Of a stretch of DNA of 64,000 bases, positions 24,151 to 37,000 are shown one piece after another. The position numbers and the translations under genes were made by a program. Location: contig BRON01000013.1 in assembly GCA_024345305.1 (NCBI GenBank), positions 1,178,001 through 1,242,000 on the forward strand. Direction: 5' to 3'. Under the pieces are notes generated by a model that had not been told where the DNA came from, searched no databases, and was given only the letters and a program-made list of their open reading frames with translations. The first letter of the stretch is position 1, and each line of letters opens with the position of its first letter. The DNA comes from Mrakia gelida. Taxonomy: Eukaryota > Basidiomycota > Tremellomycetes > Cystofilobasidiales > Mrakiaceae.

Positions 24151-25085
24151 CTTGAAAAGAAGGAAGAAGGAGAAGAGGAAGAGGAAGAGGAAGAAGTGGT
24201 TGAGGATCAAGAGTCGTCTCGCCCTCCCTCCCTCGCCTTTTCTCGCAGATCAAGGATCTCCCAACGCTCCATCGACAGAGCTTGGCGAGTTCGAACGTTC
24301 GCGACAATTGTATGGGCTCGTCCTTCACTGCGGGCCAAATCTTCACGAGCAAGACAGATGGAGGAAGGAGGAGAGAACTGGAGAAGCAGCGACGAAGGCC
24401 TTGGCTCGTGTTCAAGCCGAGGAAGAATGGACGTCAAGCTGAATGGGACGTCCAGTTTGGTAGGCACGATAACGAAGATCAGTGGTCAAACGAAGAGGTT
24501 AATTCGAGCTTGAGGGGATATCAGCCGTTCTGAAAGAGGTCGTGGCAGGGGGGAAGAAGGGAGGGAAGGAAGGGCAGTCGTGTGAGGTTCAGCCCTCGTT
24601 TCGGTGAAAAGCAAGCCCCCTCGCTGCCGGCGTTTTTTCCCTTGGAAGCCTGGAGATCCTGTAGGTTTGCCCTCGCGCGTGCTTGAGGAGAGCAGAGAGA
24701 GAACGAACGTTCTCCCTTCTGTGGACGTGTGTGCGAGGTTGCGTTGCGGGTATTTGACCAGGTTGGCTGCAGGTTTTAGAAGCGAGGGAAGAGGTCGAGG
24801 AAGGTTGATCATTCGGATCTTCGAAAGTCGTTGGGATCGCGCGAACGAGGGGTCGATGCGAGCTGATAAGAGTACAGTAAGATGATAAACCTACAGTCCA
24901 TGGGGTGAGAAAGGTAACGAGGGAAGGAACGTGAGGAGAGCAAAGCAAGGGAAGCGAAGGAGACGAGCGAGAGAACGAAAAGCACGACGCGTCGAAAGCA
25001 AAGATGCAAGGAGACATTAAAGCAAAACAGAGAGGTATAGACGATTAGAGCATAGCAAAGATGTAAGTAAAAATGACGAGGAGAT
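24151..25085. promoter_or_regulatory. Intergenic: upstream region of PHO89-like gene
   Basis: About 935 bases between the phosphate transporter ATG and the stop of the next minus-strand gene. It should hold the transporter promoter and the 3' flank of the protease gene. CGACGCGTCG occurs at 24985-24994. No CACGTG Pho4-type box was seen by eye. Open frames on both strands lack conserved motifs. Confidence 0.4.
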
Positions 25086-27904
25086 CTACCAAAGAGTCCA
25101 GAAAAGCGAGCCGACCGAAAGACCAGCGACGACGAACGCCTCGGCCCTCCCGAGTCCACTCCCTCTCGCCGCACTGGAGCTTCCAAGTCCGTTCTGGTAC
25201 GTCGAGGTGGCCTGAGCGAAGACGCTGCTCCTAGCACTGGCGAGACTCTCGATGACAGAGGCGTTCAGAGGTCCGACGGTGGGGATAGGAGTTTCCCAAC
25301 TCGGGATGGTGCTGATCGTTTGGGTCGCGTCGGCCTGTAGAGGTAGAGGGGTATATTTCTGAGACGCTAGACCAGCCGAAGGGATGGAGATGGAGTTGGT
25401 GGAAGTGTAGGTGGTGGTGGTATCGTTGATGACGGTGGAGTAGAAGTTGGTCGTGTTGAAGACGTAAGCGGGAGCGGTGTAGGTTGGGAGAGGGAGGAGA
25501 GAGTTTGGGAGGTTGGCCGTGATCGTTGGGTAGGTGTTGAGGATCGACGAAACGACGGCGGAAGGCTCCGAGAGGGTGGTGTTGCGAAGAGGGTAGAGTC
25601 CGACGAGAGGAGGAGAGAGGGAGTCGATGCCGAGGCTGCAAAGAGAGGTGAAAAGTCGAAGGTCAGCTCTGTCCGACGCATTCTCAAGGAGACAGCGAGG
25701 GACGCACTAGAAGACACTGTAGACTGCTCGCAAGAAGGGTACTCCGAGCTGCCATCCGATTCCATCGCCGCTGGGAGGCTGCGAATGGAGAGGAGAGAAG
25801 GTCAGATTGATTGGAGCGACTCGTCCAAACAGAACGAGCGAATTGACTCACAAGAGCGACAGGCCACGCGAAGCACTCCGAAGGGACCGATGACACTCGA
25901 CCCATAAGCCAGTCACTCGGCTGAAGAACGTAGTCTCGACCTCTGCGCAAGCAGAAAGGAACGAGGTCAGGAACGACGCGTCGAGACGAAGAGGGGAAGT
26001 GCACTCACCCAAAGGAGAACGACATCGTCTGGGCAGAGTTACAGGGAGCGATCCATCGACCGTCGGCAACCATACGGGATCCATCGATGAGCGAGAAGAT
26101 TTGTGCGACCTTGAGAAGAGAGAACGAGGGAAGGTCAGGAAGGGCGGGCGACGACGACGAGAAGAAAAGGAGACGAACGTCTTCGATAGGTCCGAAGATT
26201 CCAGACGAGCCACTGTAAGAGGAGATGGATCGAAGCGTCAGGCTCGGTTTCATGAGAAGGATTCAAAGAACGAGAGAAGAACTCACGCGTCGAGAAGAGC
26301 CCAGCTCTCGCCTCGCGTCTCAGGATAAGTCGTCGAGTTGAGGTTGATCGCCGTCCCGTTCATCTGTAAGAAGGTTGGTGAGTCAGCTTCAGGAAGGTTT
26401 CAACGGATGAGGGAGCAACGCACGGTGACGTTGGTGAGGACGAGACTCCATTGCAAGTAGGGAGACGTGAAGTTCGCTGGAGCAGCGCCGAGGAAAGGCG
26501 GGAACTCGACGACGGGGTGCCACTGAAACAGAGACTCGTTGGGAACTCTGTCAGACCGAGAAAACAGAAGGGTCAGCTCTCGACTGACGAAGAGATCCAG
26601 GAGAAGAATACGCACATGCTCGAATCGATGGCGCCTAGAAGGAGGAGGAAGAGGGGAAGAAACCGCGGTCGAGTCGAGCGTCAGATCTGCGACTTCGACA
26701 GCTCGTCGTCGACGGGAGAGACACGTTCGTGCGAGTACTCACCGATGGAAAGACTGCCTCCCAGAGTAGTATTCCTCTCGAGATGGATCCCGAACAGGGG
26801 GTAGGCGAGCGTCCCGTTGCTCGCGAGACTGTTGAGAAGGGGAGGCTCGAGCTCTCCTCCTCCTCCAGCGACGTTCGCGATCGTCGAGAGCCGAGGGAAA
26901 CCAAGTCCGACGATGCCAGAGATGTGCTGAGAGGCGAGAGTGAGGTTGGTGTTGGTGATGATACCTATTCGTCGGCGGACGAGAGTTTGGGAGGAGAGAA
27001 GGCAGACCGGTCAGAGTGAGCTCGAGCTCACCAAAACATCGAACCGGCCGCGTCTTCTTCTGCCGTTCTCTCCTCTAAAAGCGAACGAAAAAACACTCAC
27101 CGATCGACTGATTCATCGCTCCTACTCTCCAGCTATCCGGCCCTACAATCCCACCCCAGCTCACGTTCTCCTTCGCTACGAAACCTGCAGCGATCGTCGA
27201 GTCCAGAAATCCCTCCGAGAAGACGGTGTCGTTCGAGTTGAACTCTCGAAAGCTCGTGCTCGTCGAAGGATTGTACAGGCTGACGTAAGGTGTGGAAGAG
27301 AGTTCTGAAGGATGCAGCCCTTGGATGGGGGTGTTGGTAGCGAGGAGTTTGCAAGCTGCTGAAGAGCAGAGGGAAGAGGCGAGGAGGAGGTCGGATGAAG
27401 CGGTGTCGAGTTGGAGGTAGTAAGTCCTGGGAGGAGTCCCAACTTCGACAGGAACGGAGTACGATCTGGAAGGGAATAGGAGTGAGATGAGAGTCAGCTG
27501 TGCCGAAAGTCGTAGAGTTCGAGTTGGGAGAGCTGAAGAGAGAGAAAGAGAAGAAGGATAGCCGGCCACCTTCGACTTCAGCTCCCTTCCTTCCTTGCCT
27601 CCCTTCCCTCTCCCAAAACAAGGAAGATCTGGACTCACCCTCCTACTTGATCCCAGCCTAAGCCTTCCCAAACGGCCCCCTCTTTACTCCCAGCTCTCTT
27701 GCGCATCCTCCCTGCTCCTCCTCCTGCTCCCAAACCTCCTCCTCGAGAGGAGAGAGCGACCTTTCCGGCGGTCGGGTGAAAGAGGTGTCGTGGGAGGGAC
27801 GGCGCTCGAGCTACGAAGGGAGAGGACGGCGGACGTGAGGCGAGGGTTGGAGAGGGAGAGAGGATGGCTGCCGATACGAGAAGGAGAAGAGGGAGGGGAA
27901 GCAT
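25086..27904 (-). CDS. Pepsin-like aspartic protease, secreted, probable GPI anchor, altered catalytic triads
   Basis: Family A1 (yapsin-like) protease. The ATG at 27904 opens a signal peptide (MLPLPLLLLVSAAILSP). After a basic stretch (RMRKRAG) the mature part has YSVPVEVGTPPRTYYLQLD. The first catalytic motif reads DTASSDLLL instead of DTGSS; the second, rebuilt over an intron at about 26215-26287, reads LLDAGSSGIFGP instead of D[ST]G. Both aspartates are kept, but each triad has one changed residue. IVGLGFPRLS is the usual middle block. Many N-x-S/T sites occur. The C-terminus is Ser/Thr-rich and ends in a hydrophobic tail after SSSAARGSG, before TAG at 25086-25088, fitting a GPI signal. 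It may be active with shifted pH or catalytically weak; the sequence cannot tell. About ten introns. Confidence 0.85.
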
Positions 27905-28351
27905 GGCGAGGGTGATCGTTTGGAGGAGGGAAGGAAGGGAGGAAGGTCAGGAGAGCCGACGACGAGGTTTGCGGAGAAAGAAGGAGAGGAGTGACAGAAG
28001 GGAAGCAAAAAGCAGAGCTTTGTTTGGTCGAAAGTGAAAATCTGATCTGGCACTGGATAGAGATCTCAAATTGAAGATTCCCCGACGAGTCTGTATAGCC
28101 CATCAGATCCCAGCCAGAGGCGAGGAGAGGAGGGCTGAAGCTCAACTTCGACGCGTCGCGATCTACTTTCCTGACTCTCTCGCACCTCTTACTCTTCTTC
28201 ATCGAGTATGACTCCAAGAGCAATCGAGCGAGGTCTGCCACAATCGACTTCAATGACAGAGAGAGAGATTTTTAGCCTGAAGTATTTCCTTGACGACCCT
28301 TCCCCGATCTCTCCCCGAGTTCGTCCACCTTCCTTCCCTCCCAAAACCGCC
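27905..28351. promoter_or_regulatory. Divergent promoter region, aspartic protease / SurE
   Basis: About 450 bases between two divergent ATGs (27904 minus, 28352 plus), so it carries both promoters. CGACGCGTCG lies at 28149-28158, close to the middle. No gene is supported. Confidence 0.5.
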
Positions 28352-30224
28352 ATGACCTCTTCCTCCATCCCTCCCAGAAAGGTTCGAGTGCTCCTCACAA
28401 AGTCAGTTGCTCGCCTGTCGTTCCCCTTCCCTCACCAAGCAGTCAGGAACCTGACAGCTGTCTCGTCTCTACTTCTTCCTCACCAGCGACGACGGGCCTC
28501 CATCCGCCGCCGAGTCTCCCAACATCTTCTCCTTCGCGAGACAGCTCGAAGCTACCCTCGGTTGGGACGTAAAGGTCAGCAATCTGTCCTCAATCTCTCA
28601 TGCTTTCTTGGCTCTGCAGGGTTTGAGGGATGTAGAGTTGGGGAAGACGAGGCGATGAGCCTGACCTCGGCTGACCTCGACCTTCCCTTCCTTCTTGTTT
28701 TCTAGGTCGTCGTTCCTTCAACGCAGAAGAGCTGGATCGGAAAAGCCTACCAGATCAAGGACACCATCATAGGTTCCTACTACTACCCCACAGGTCAGCC
28801 CTTTCTTCATCTTGCCCTTCTGTTTAGGAGGAGGTATGAGCTCGCCATCTTCCGTTCGAGCTCACCGACCTGACCCTCCTTGCTTTCCTCACTTGCCTAC
28901 CACCTCAGAGCCCCATGGTCTTGGTGAGACTTCACCTACATCTCGGCCACTGAAGGATGGAGAGGTCGCTGAGTGGATCCTACTCGATGGAGTGAGTCTT
29001 TTGTGTAAAACGGAAGGGAGGAAGAGCTCGAGCTGATCACGACTTCTCGGCCCTCCTCCCGTCGTCTCTTTCCCTTGTCCTCCTCACCTTCCCTCAGACC
29101 CCAGCCACCTGCTCGAACGTCGCTCTGTTCAACCTCTTCCCCGATGGTATCGACCTCGTCATCTCCGGACCCAACCACGTTCGAGTTCCCCTTCTTCCAG
29201 CCTCTTCTCGCACCTTGCTCCACTCGCGAGCTCACTGATTCGTTTCGCCTTTGGTTTCTGCTCGACACAGGGTCGAAACAGTTCTTCAGCGTTCGCTCTT
29301 TCGTCTGGAACCATCGGTGCTGCTATGTCTGCTTCGGTCGCCAAGGTTCGATCCATCGCTCTTTCGTATGGAGTCTTCAAGGAGATGGGACCGACGGTCA
29401 CGCCTCGGTCGCTGCAACTCGCCAACGAGGTCAGCGTGAAGGTTATAGGGAAGATTTGGAACGATTGGGGTGTGGATTTGGAGGGATGGGGAAGTAGGAA
29501 GGATGAGGTGGATTTATACACTGTGAGCTTGAGATCGGAAGCGCTCCGAGAACTCGAGTCGTCGAGAGCTGATGGTTTCCTCGCGTCGGCTTGCCTCTTT
29601 CACTTGCAGGTCAATGTACCACTAGTCGAGAAGTACCTCGAGTCACCACGGTACTACTTCACGCGTATCTGGCGGAACAACTGTGCGTCCAAGCGCTCTC
29701 GTGGTTGTTCGCGCGTTCGTCGTCGACAAGGCTGAAGTCGCGTTATTTCTCCTTGTCTTCCTCAGATGCCAGCCTTTTCAAGCCTCTTCCACCAGCAGAC
29801 GGGTACGATCCTCTTTATTCCCCGTGTCTCTGGCCAAGACTCAGAGCCTGTCCTGACTCTTTTCGTCATTTCTCGACGTGTTCGAATCACAGATCTCCAC
29901 CCTCACTGGCCTTCCACTTTGCTCCCCAGATGGCTGGCCTGGTCAACCCAGACGTCAGCACTCTCCCTCCAGGATCCGACGCTTGGGCTGTTCACTCAGG
30001 CTTCATCTCTGTCACTCCTCTGCGATCTTCGTGAGTCGTTTCTCGTCCAGTCCGTCGACAAGTCGAAGCTCACCACTCCCCCCTTCTTCCTCGTCCTTCC
30101 CGCCTACAGATTCGCCGAGCCCGGGATCGACGCTCTATCCTTAGGAAGTCGCGAAGGTTTCGGAGAGCTCGTAGGGAACGGAAGGGAGTGGCTCATCGAC
30201 GTAGAGAGCAAGAGCAAAATCTGA
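28352..30224 (+). CDS. SurE-type 5'/3'-nucleotidase (survival protein SurE family)
   Basis: Metal-dependent phosphatase that removes phosphate from nucleotides or similar small substrates. Exon 1 codes MTSSSIPPRKVRVLLT; the SurE motif LLTNDDG is completed across the first intron. Later exons give VVVPSTQKSWIGKAY, a block FNLFPDGIDLVISGPNHG that joins GRNSSSAFALSSGT (the SurE GPNxGRN site, also cut by an intron), ALSYGVFKEMGP, VNVPLVEKYLESPRYYFTRI and a last exon FAEPGIDALSLG ending KSKI with TGA at 30222-30224. Budding-yeast Pby1 joins SurE to a tubulin-tyrosine-ligase domain; here only SurE is present. Start chosen at ATG 28352 because the in-frame upstream ATG at 28208 has no conserved sequence. 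About nine introns. Confidence 0.88.
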
Positions 30225-30569
30225 ACGACGAAGAGAGTCAGATCCGTTGGCTCGCGGACGAGGTCGTCCGAGACGCGCGGGGGGTCGAATCTCCCCTTTG
30301 CCCTTTCTCTTGTAGCTCGCTTTGCATTATTTTATTCCTTTGCGAGTTTGAGAGACCTCTCTCTGAGTCACAAAGCGGGTTTGTATTTTTTTCGAGACCG
30401 GTCGTTAGGGAAGGCAGGAGGATTCAGAGTTTTTTTGCTGACCATGACTCGTTTCCCTCGCTCTTCGAATTCCTGAGCTGCGACCTCTTCCCTTCCCTTC
30501 CTTTCAACCCAAAACCATCACCCCCCCTCCCCCTCCCCAACCTTCCTTCCCCTTCCCTATCTACCCAGC
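30225..30569. promoter_or_regulatory. Intergenic: homocitrate synthase promoter
   Basis: About 345 bases between two plus-strand genes. A long C/T tract (30515-30565) leads to the start at 30570. No clear TGACTC-type Gcn4 site was identified with confidence. No gene is supported. Confidence 0.4.
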
Positions 30570-33400
30570 ATGTGTCCCGGAGAAAGCTCAGAGCCCACCG
30601 CTCCCCTCAACAAGGAGGACATGGTTTGTTCAGCTCTCACGATTGTCTTGGAGCTCGAAGGGTTTCGATTGGACTCGGAGGATAGACCCGAGGAGGATTC
30701 TCTTTGATTCTGCTCGAGCCAGAGCTGCTACTCCGGGAGGACTGTTTGCCATGGCTTGACGGGAGTTGGGGGGTCGATGGGAGAGCGGTTTGGAGCTCTG
30801 GGGGTATACTTGTCGGGAGGAGGAGCTGTTGGAAGCGGGAGGGAGCGATTCAGCCTCAACCTCACTTTTTACTGACTCGTCTCCCTTGTTCTTGCCTTTT
30901 CCAGGTCGCTATCGACATCACTGGTTAGTGATGGTTCTCATACACTGCTGTTCGTGTCTCAGGCATGGAATTTGGGGACCTGACGTCCTTCATTCGTTCT
31001 CATAGAGACCGTCACCACCTCCGACCCCTCCGTCGCCTCGAATGCTTCCCGGTTCGCCAACGGCCAAAACGCCTACGGCCCTCACCCAGGAGACTTCCTA
31101 AGTAACGTCTGTAACTTTAAGATCATAGAATCGACTCTACGAGAAGGAGAGCAGTTCGCGGTAAGTCCCTGTAGATCTATAGCGACTTGGACCGCGACCG
31201 AGCTGACCTTCCTCTCTCCTTCCTCCGTTCGACGCGTCTAGAACGCCTTCTTCACCCTGGAGAAGAAGATGGAGATCGCTAGGGCCCTTGGTGAGTCTTG
31301 TACACGTCCTCGAGACGGCTCGTCTCTGCACCTCTGACGTTTACGCGTTGGTTGATCTCGAATCGATCAGACGAGTTCGGAGTCGAGTACATCGAGCTCA
31401 CTTCTCCTGCCGCCTCGCCCGAGTCGAGAGCTGACTGTGAGGCTATCTGCAAGATGGGATTGAAGAACGCCAAGTGAGTACCACGTCAAGCGGAGGACAT
31501 ATCGTGAAGGCGGGGGAAGGAGAGGACTCGTCGCGACGCGACAACTCGTCTCGAAGCTGACCGACGGCACGCGTTGTTTTCGCTCTACAGGATCCTTACT
31601 CACATTCGATGCCACATGGACGACGCTCGAATCGCTGTTGAGACTGGTGAGTGCTTCATGGACTTCAAACGAGCTCGCAAGGTCAGCGAATTATCTCGTT
31701 GAGCTCACCTCCTCCCTTCCCTTCACTTCCTTCCTCTGTTTCGCAGGTGTTGATGGAGTCGATGTCGTCATTGGGACTTCCTCTTTCCTTCGAGAGTTCT
31801 CTCACGGAAAGGACATGGCCTACATCGAGAAGACCGCCATCGAGGGTGAGCTTCGATTATTTCGTTTTGCCAGCGCTCGTCAACGAAGCTGACTTGACGT
31901 CTCTCCCCTTTTCTTTCTCCTTTAGTCATCAACTTCGTCAAGTCCAAGGGTATCGAGATCCGATTCTCGTCTGAGGATTCCTTCCGATCCGACCTCGTCG
32001 ACCTCCTCCACCTCTACCGAACCGTCGACAAGATTGGAGTCAACCGAGTTGGAGTCGCCGACACCGTCGGATGCGCCAACCCTCGACAGGTCTACGAGCT
32101 CGTCCGAACCCTTCGAGGAGTTGTCAGCTGTGATATCGAGACCCATTTCCACAACGACACTGGATGCGGTGAGTCCTTCGCTTCGATGGCGTGGGCTTCG
32201 TCGAGCTCGAACGCGAGCTCACCTTTTCGTCCTTTCCCTTCCCTCCTTCAGCCATCGCAAACGCCTACACCGCCCTCGAGGCTGGAGCCACCCACGTCGA
32301 CACCTCGGTCGTGAGTCATCATCCTCCATCCTTTCTCTCTCACTGTGAAGCTGACCCTCCTCGCTTTTCTCGAATCACAGATCGGAATCGGAGAGAGGAA
32401 CGGTATCACGCCCCTCGGAGGACTCATCGCTCGAATGTACACTGCTGGTGAGTTTTCTTCGTCTTCTCTACAGCACTCGTTGGTTTCTCCCCATCTCACT
32501 CTTCCTCTCGTTTTGCTTCGCACCAGATCCCGAGGGAGTCAAGAAGAAGTACAAGCTTCACATGCTTCGAGAGATCGAGAACTTGGTCGCTGAGGCCGTC
32601 GAGATTCAGATCCCCTTGTGAGTCGGGCCCTCCTCTCTCGTCTCCCTCATTCCTCCTCGCTCGGCATTCTCTTTCAACGCGAACGGCTCGTTTCGTTTTC
32701 GACGCGTTTTGCTGACTCGAGTCCTCGTCTTCGTTCTTCGCGTTCGTTCAGCAACAACTACATCACTGGATGGTGCGCTTTCACCCACAAGGCTGGTATC
32801 CACGCCAAGGCGATCCTCAACAACCCTTCGACTTACGAGATTCTCAACCCTGAGGACTTCGGAATGACTCGATACGTTTCGATCGGGTGAGTCGTCGTCC
32901 CTCGCCTCTCATCACCACCCACCCGCCTCCCTCTCCACAAACTTAAACCTTCTCTCCTTCGTTTCCGTTCGTGCAGTCACCGTCTCACCGGATGGAACGC
33001 CGTCAAGTCTCGAGTCGAGCAGCTCAAGCTCGAGATGACGGACGATCAGATCAAGGACGCGACCAACAAGATCAAGTCCCTCGCCGACGTCAAGACCCAG
33101 TCGATGGAGGACGTCGATGTCATCCTGCGTGTGTACCACCAGCACGCATCCGCTGGAGAGCTCAAGATCGGAGAGAGTCAGAAGTTCGATAAGCTGTTGG
33201 AGGCTCACAGGTCAGTCTCGTTTCGTTTCGTTTCGTTTCGAGCTCGAAGCTTTAGAGTCTGAGTCTGCCCGAGGAGAGAGGACACAGCAACTGACTCTCT
33301 CTCTCTTCCTCTCTTCGTGCTCTGGCGTCGATCCAGGACCGACTCCCTCAACGGAGACGACACCCCTCCCCAAACCAAGCGTCAACGAACCGACGCCTAA
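30570..33400 (+). CDS. lys21: Homocitrate synthase
   Basis: Condenses acetyl-CoA and 2-oxoglutarate to homocitrate, the first step of fungal alpha-aminoadipate lysine synthesis. Exon 1 codes [17 protein letters not shown]; a 19-base exon at about 30905-30923 codes VAIDIT. The catalytic barrel has [64 protein letters not shown], and [11 protein letters not shown]. The C-terminal part has [20 protein letters not shown] and [11 protein letters not shown]. The end is [12 protein letters not shown] with TAA at 33398-33400; the KRQR could act as a nuclear signal, as known for yeast homocitrate synthase. Introns number about ten; the first is long (about 280 bases) with an unusual donor. The symbol is by similarity; a LYS20 versus LYS21 choice is not possible. 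It is likely feedback-inhibited by lysine. Confidence 0.95.
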
Positions 33401-34047
33401 TCGTCTCCCACCGTCCCTTCTCTTTCCCATCTCGTCCCCACCCGAGCCCGTACCTCTTTTATTCCATTTAACGATCTCTCTCGTCTCGCTCGACTATACT
33501 TCAACCCCTTTTGCCTTTCTCCTCCCCAACCCAAAACGGCTCGCGCATCTCTTTCCTTTGAGCCTCCCCTCCCCGCCTCTACATGTTCTTAGGGCTTGTT
33601 CGACAGGTTTCTGCTACTATCTTTTCATTTTATGTATCTCACACACACAGAACGCTTTGCATCGCTTCCTCGAGACACAAGTGGGAAGTTGGCGAGGAGG
33701 GGGACGAGACGAGACGCGTCGCGAACAGACAGCGAGGAAAACAACTTCGCTTAACCTTTCCCCGTCGGCTGTCACCCTGAGAAGCACTTTTGCTTCCTTG
33801 CTCTCTCGAACGAGCTATAGATACTCGGACGACGAAAAAGTGACTGACCGACGTGAGTCTAGACCCACCCTAGCTCAGATCGATCGCCCTTCCTTCCCCC
33901 CCCCCCCCTTCTTCCGACCTCCCGATTTGGCCGTCTCCCTCCCTCCCTCCAGCTCACCTTGTTTTTCGCTCTCAACCATCACAGCAGCACCAACTCACCT
34001 TCCGTTCTCAACTCTCTTTCCGTTCCCCTCTCCCAGGAGCGGCCCCC
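33401..34047. other. Intergenic: 3' flank of homocitrate synthase and upstream of type II membrane protein
   Basis: About 650 bases. The first part is the likely 3' untranslated region of homocitrate synthase. A run of C at 33897-33907 and C/T tracts precede the next ATG at 34048. No gene is supported. Confidence 0.4.
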
Positions 34048-37000
34048 ATGCCCTTCTCCCCCAAACGAACCTCCTTCCCCCCTCCTTCGACGTCGTTCAG
34101 CTCCTTCCTCCTCCCAAATCAAGCTCAGCCCTCCTCCTCGTCGTCAACTTCCCTCCTCCCCCTCGACCCTCCTTCCCCGATAGAAGAGCCCTTTTCACCC
34201 CACGGAGTAGACGACCACGATGGGAACTGGGAGAAGGTCCAGAGCTCGCTCATACCAGCGGGTGGGTCGAACGACGAAGACAAGGAAGAGCAGACGGATT
34301 TGGACGGAGGGGGAGAGGTCGATCTTGAACGAGCTGCTTTTCGACAACGACGACGAAGAGGGGACGACGAGGATGGGAGGTGGGGTGGGAGTGGTGGGAG
34401 AAGGAGGAGCTCAATAGGGGAGAGGTTGAGAGGGAGGTTGAGGGGTTGGAGAGTTGGACTGCCAAAGGGAGGGAGGAGGAGGTCGAGCTTCGTCTTCTTC
34501 GTTGGGTTGATCCTCGCGAGTTGGCTCCTCTGGTCCTCCTCCTACTCTTCGGGTGGTTTACAAGGCTGGAGGAGTGGGAAGGAAACCGTGAGGGTGGATA
34601 CGAGAATGATGCCTTGGAGTCATCCTGAGAGGGATACTATCGTCAGTCATCTCTCCCTTCCTTCCCTCCGAGCTCGCGAGCTCACACCGCTTCAGCCCTT
34701 CCCTTTCCCTTTCTTTTGGCTCACCCTCGTTTTTGGTTCGTTTCGCTTCGCCCGCAGATCTTCTACACCATCCTAGGCTCCGACCTCCCTCCCCGTCACT
34801 CTCCTAATCAAACGCTCGTGAATCTGAGCTTCATGCTAGCGAACGAGAACCTCATCCTCCCCTCTCCAACGTCCAACTTCCTCCCTCACACCTACCTCCC
34901 TCCAACCCTCAAAATAGAACGCAAGTTCCTCCTCAATCGTCTCGTACCTGGTCCAGACCGGGATGCGCTGGTGGAGCTGTTGGAGAGGAAGGGGAAGATC
35001 TGGGAGGAGGTGGAGTGGAAGGATGAGAGTTGGAGGGAGGTGGGGTTTAGGTGTGAGTGCGAACGAAGCGAGACGCGTCGAGCGAGCACGAACGAGCAGA
35101 GGAAGGGGGAGCTGACCTTGGTTTTGGCTTCTTGGACGTTCGGGTTCTTTAGGGGACGGTCTGGGCGAAGGAGGAGGACGTTGGGGATTCGGAGGGAACA
35201 AGACGACTGGCGAGGGAGACGAGGGAGTTGATCTGGGACGGGAAGGATGGAAAGAGCTTGATTGGGCTTTGTCGGATCAGAACAAGGTCAGTACACTCCC
35301 ATCTGCCATCTCCCTTTCTCCCCCCTCGCCCCCCTTTCTCCTTCCCTCACTTCTCTAAACTCCTCCCCTTATTCATTCTCAGTTCGCAATGCACAACAAC
35401 GGCGCTCGAAACCACGCTCTCTCCCTCGCCTTCTCCCTTCCTTCAACCCGCTACGCCATCCCCCTCGACTCCAACTGTGCCTTCACCCACGCCGGAATAG
35501 CTGCTTTCCTGGATACCATCGCCACTTCGGAGGCTATCGAGCAGAGGAACCACCTCCATCACGAGCCGGGAGAGGAGGGGAAGAAGTGGGAGGAGGAGAC
35601 GAAGGATTTCGTGATTGTGCCGATGAGTCGATTGGTCAGGAATGAGGATTTCGGGAAGTGGAATGGGGAACTGGAGTTCGAGGAGGGGATGGGGGAGGAG
35701 GAGAGGAGGGAGAGGTGGGAGGGGTTGAGGCCTAGTGGTGAGTTTGAAACGAGACGCGTTGAGAACCCAAGACCCGTCTTTTCTTTCCCTTCGTTCCTCC
35801 CCCCCTCTTCTTGAGACCTGACCACCCGCTTTTCTCTTTCTTTCTTTCTCCCGCCACCACCCACTCACCACCTCCCTCCCCATCTGTTCCCTCCCACCTC
35901 CCTCTCCTCCCTCCCTCTCCCTCCCCTCCGACCCACTCAACCCCTTCAGCTCCCGCCGAACCCCAAATCGCCTTCCGCTTCACCTCCACAACCCGCTTCG
36001 ACCCATCCTTCCGTTACGGTCGTCGTCCCAAACTCTCTCTCCTCTGGGCTCTCGGCTGGGTGCCCTTTTCTCGCTCCCTCCATCTCAAAACCCACCCTTG
36101 GGAACTCCCCGATCGAACCATCACGGCCGAGTCGTTCTCGAGCTTGAAACACATGACGGTCGAAGGGGGTTGGACGATGAGGTTGTTCAGTGGGAACGAG
36201 GAGTTGGAGAGGGAGGATGAGGTTGGGATGGCTGATCGGGCGGGGAGGAGAGTGGAGGGGGTGGTGAGGTTTTTGGAGGGGTTGGAGGTGAGGGGTGGGA
36301 AACCGGCGACGTTGAGGGTGGGGGAGGGGAGGTGGGGGTTCGAGAAGGGAGAGCAGACGGGGGGCGAGGGGAAGGGAGAACAGAAGTTGGAGACGTTGGA
36401 AGGCTGGATCGCGAAGACCTTGGAGGCCAAACCAGCCTCCTACGGTTTCCCGATCCTGGAGTTCAACGACGATACCATTCGAGGATACGCTTTCCCTCGA
36501 TGGCTTCATCTCCCTTCACCCTCGATCGCCAACCTCCCAAAGGAATACCTTTTCCCCTTCGACCCTCTCACGCACTCGCCCCTCCCGCTCTTGCACTTCC
36601 TTTCCTCCCTTCCCCCCACCTCGACGTCAACCTCCCGTCTCGTCAATTCTCAAGTCACACCCTTCCTACCCCTCCTCCAATCCCACCTCCACTACCTCCT
36701 TCACTCTCCCTTAGCCCTAGCCCTCTCCTCCTCCTCTCTCGCCGTCCCGACCCTCCAGCTCGCTCAATTCGACCTTCACGTCTCAGCACTCGCGTTCTTC
36801 CTCGAGGATTGGCCCCTCGTGGCGAGGGTGGCGACGAGAGTGGGGTTGAGGATTGAGATCCTGCTCACAGATGCGAGGAGGGAGAGTGGAGTGGCCGTTT
36901 TGGCGAAGGAGCTGGCGGGTGGTGGTACGGCGGGAGGGGAGGGAGGGGGAGGGGGAGCTTGGGCTGTTTGGGATTCGTTAGGAGAGGGCTTGAGGAAGGG

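Noticed and set aside
24151..25085. Pho4-type CACGTG box upstream of the phosphate transporter
   Set aside because: No exact CACGTG was found by eye; only partial ACGTG matches occur, which are expected by chance.
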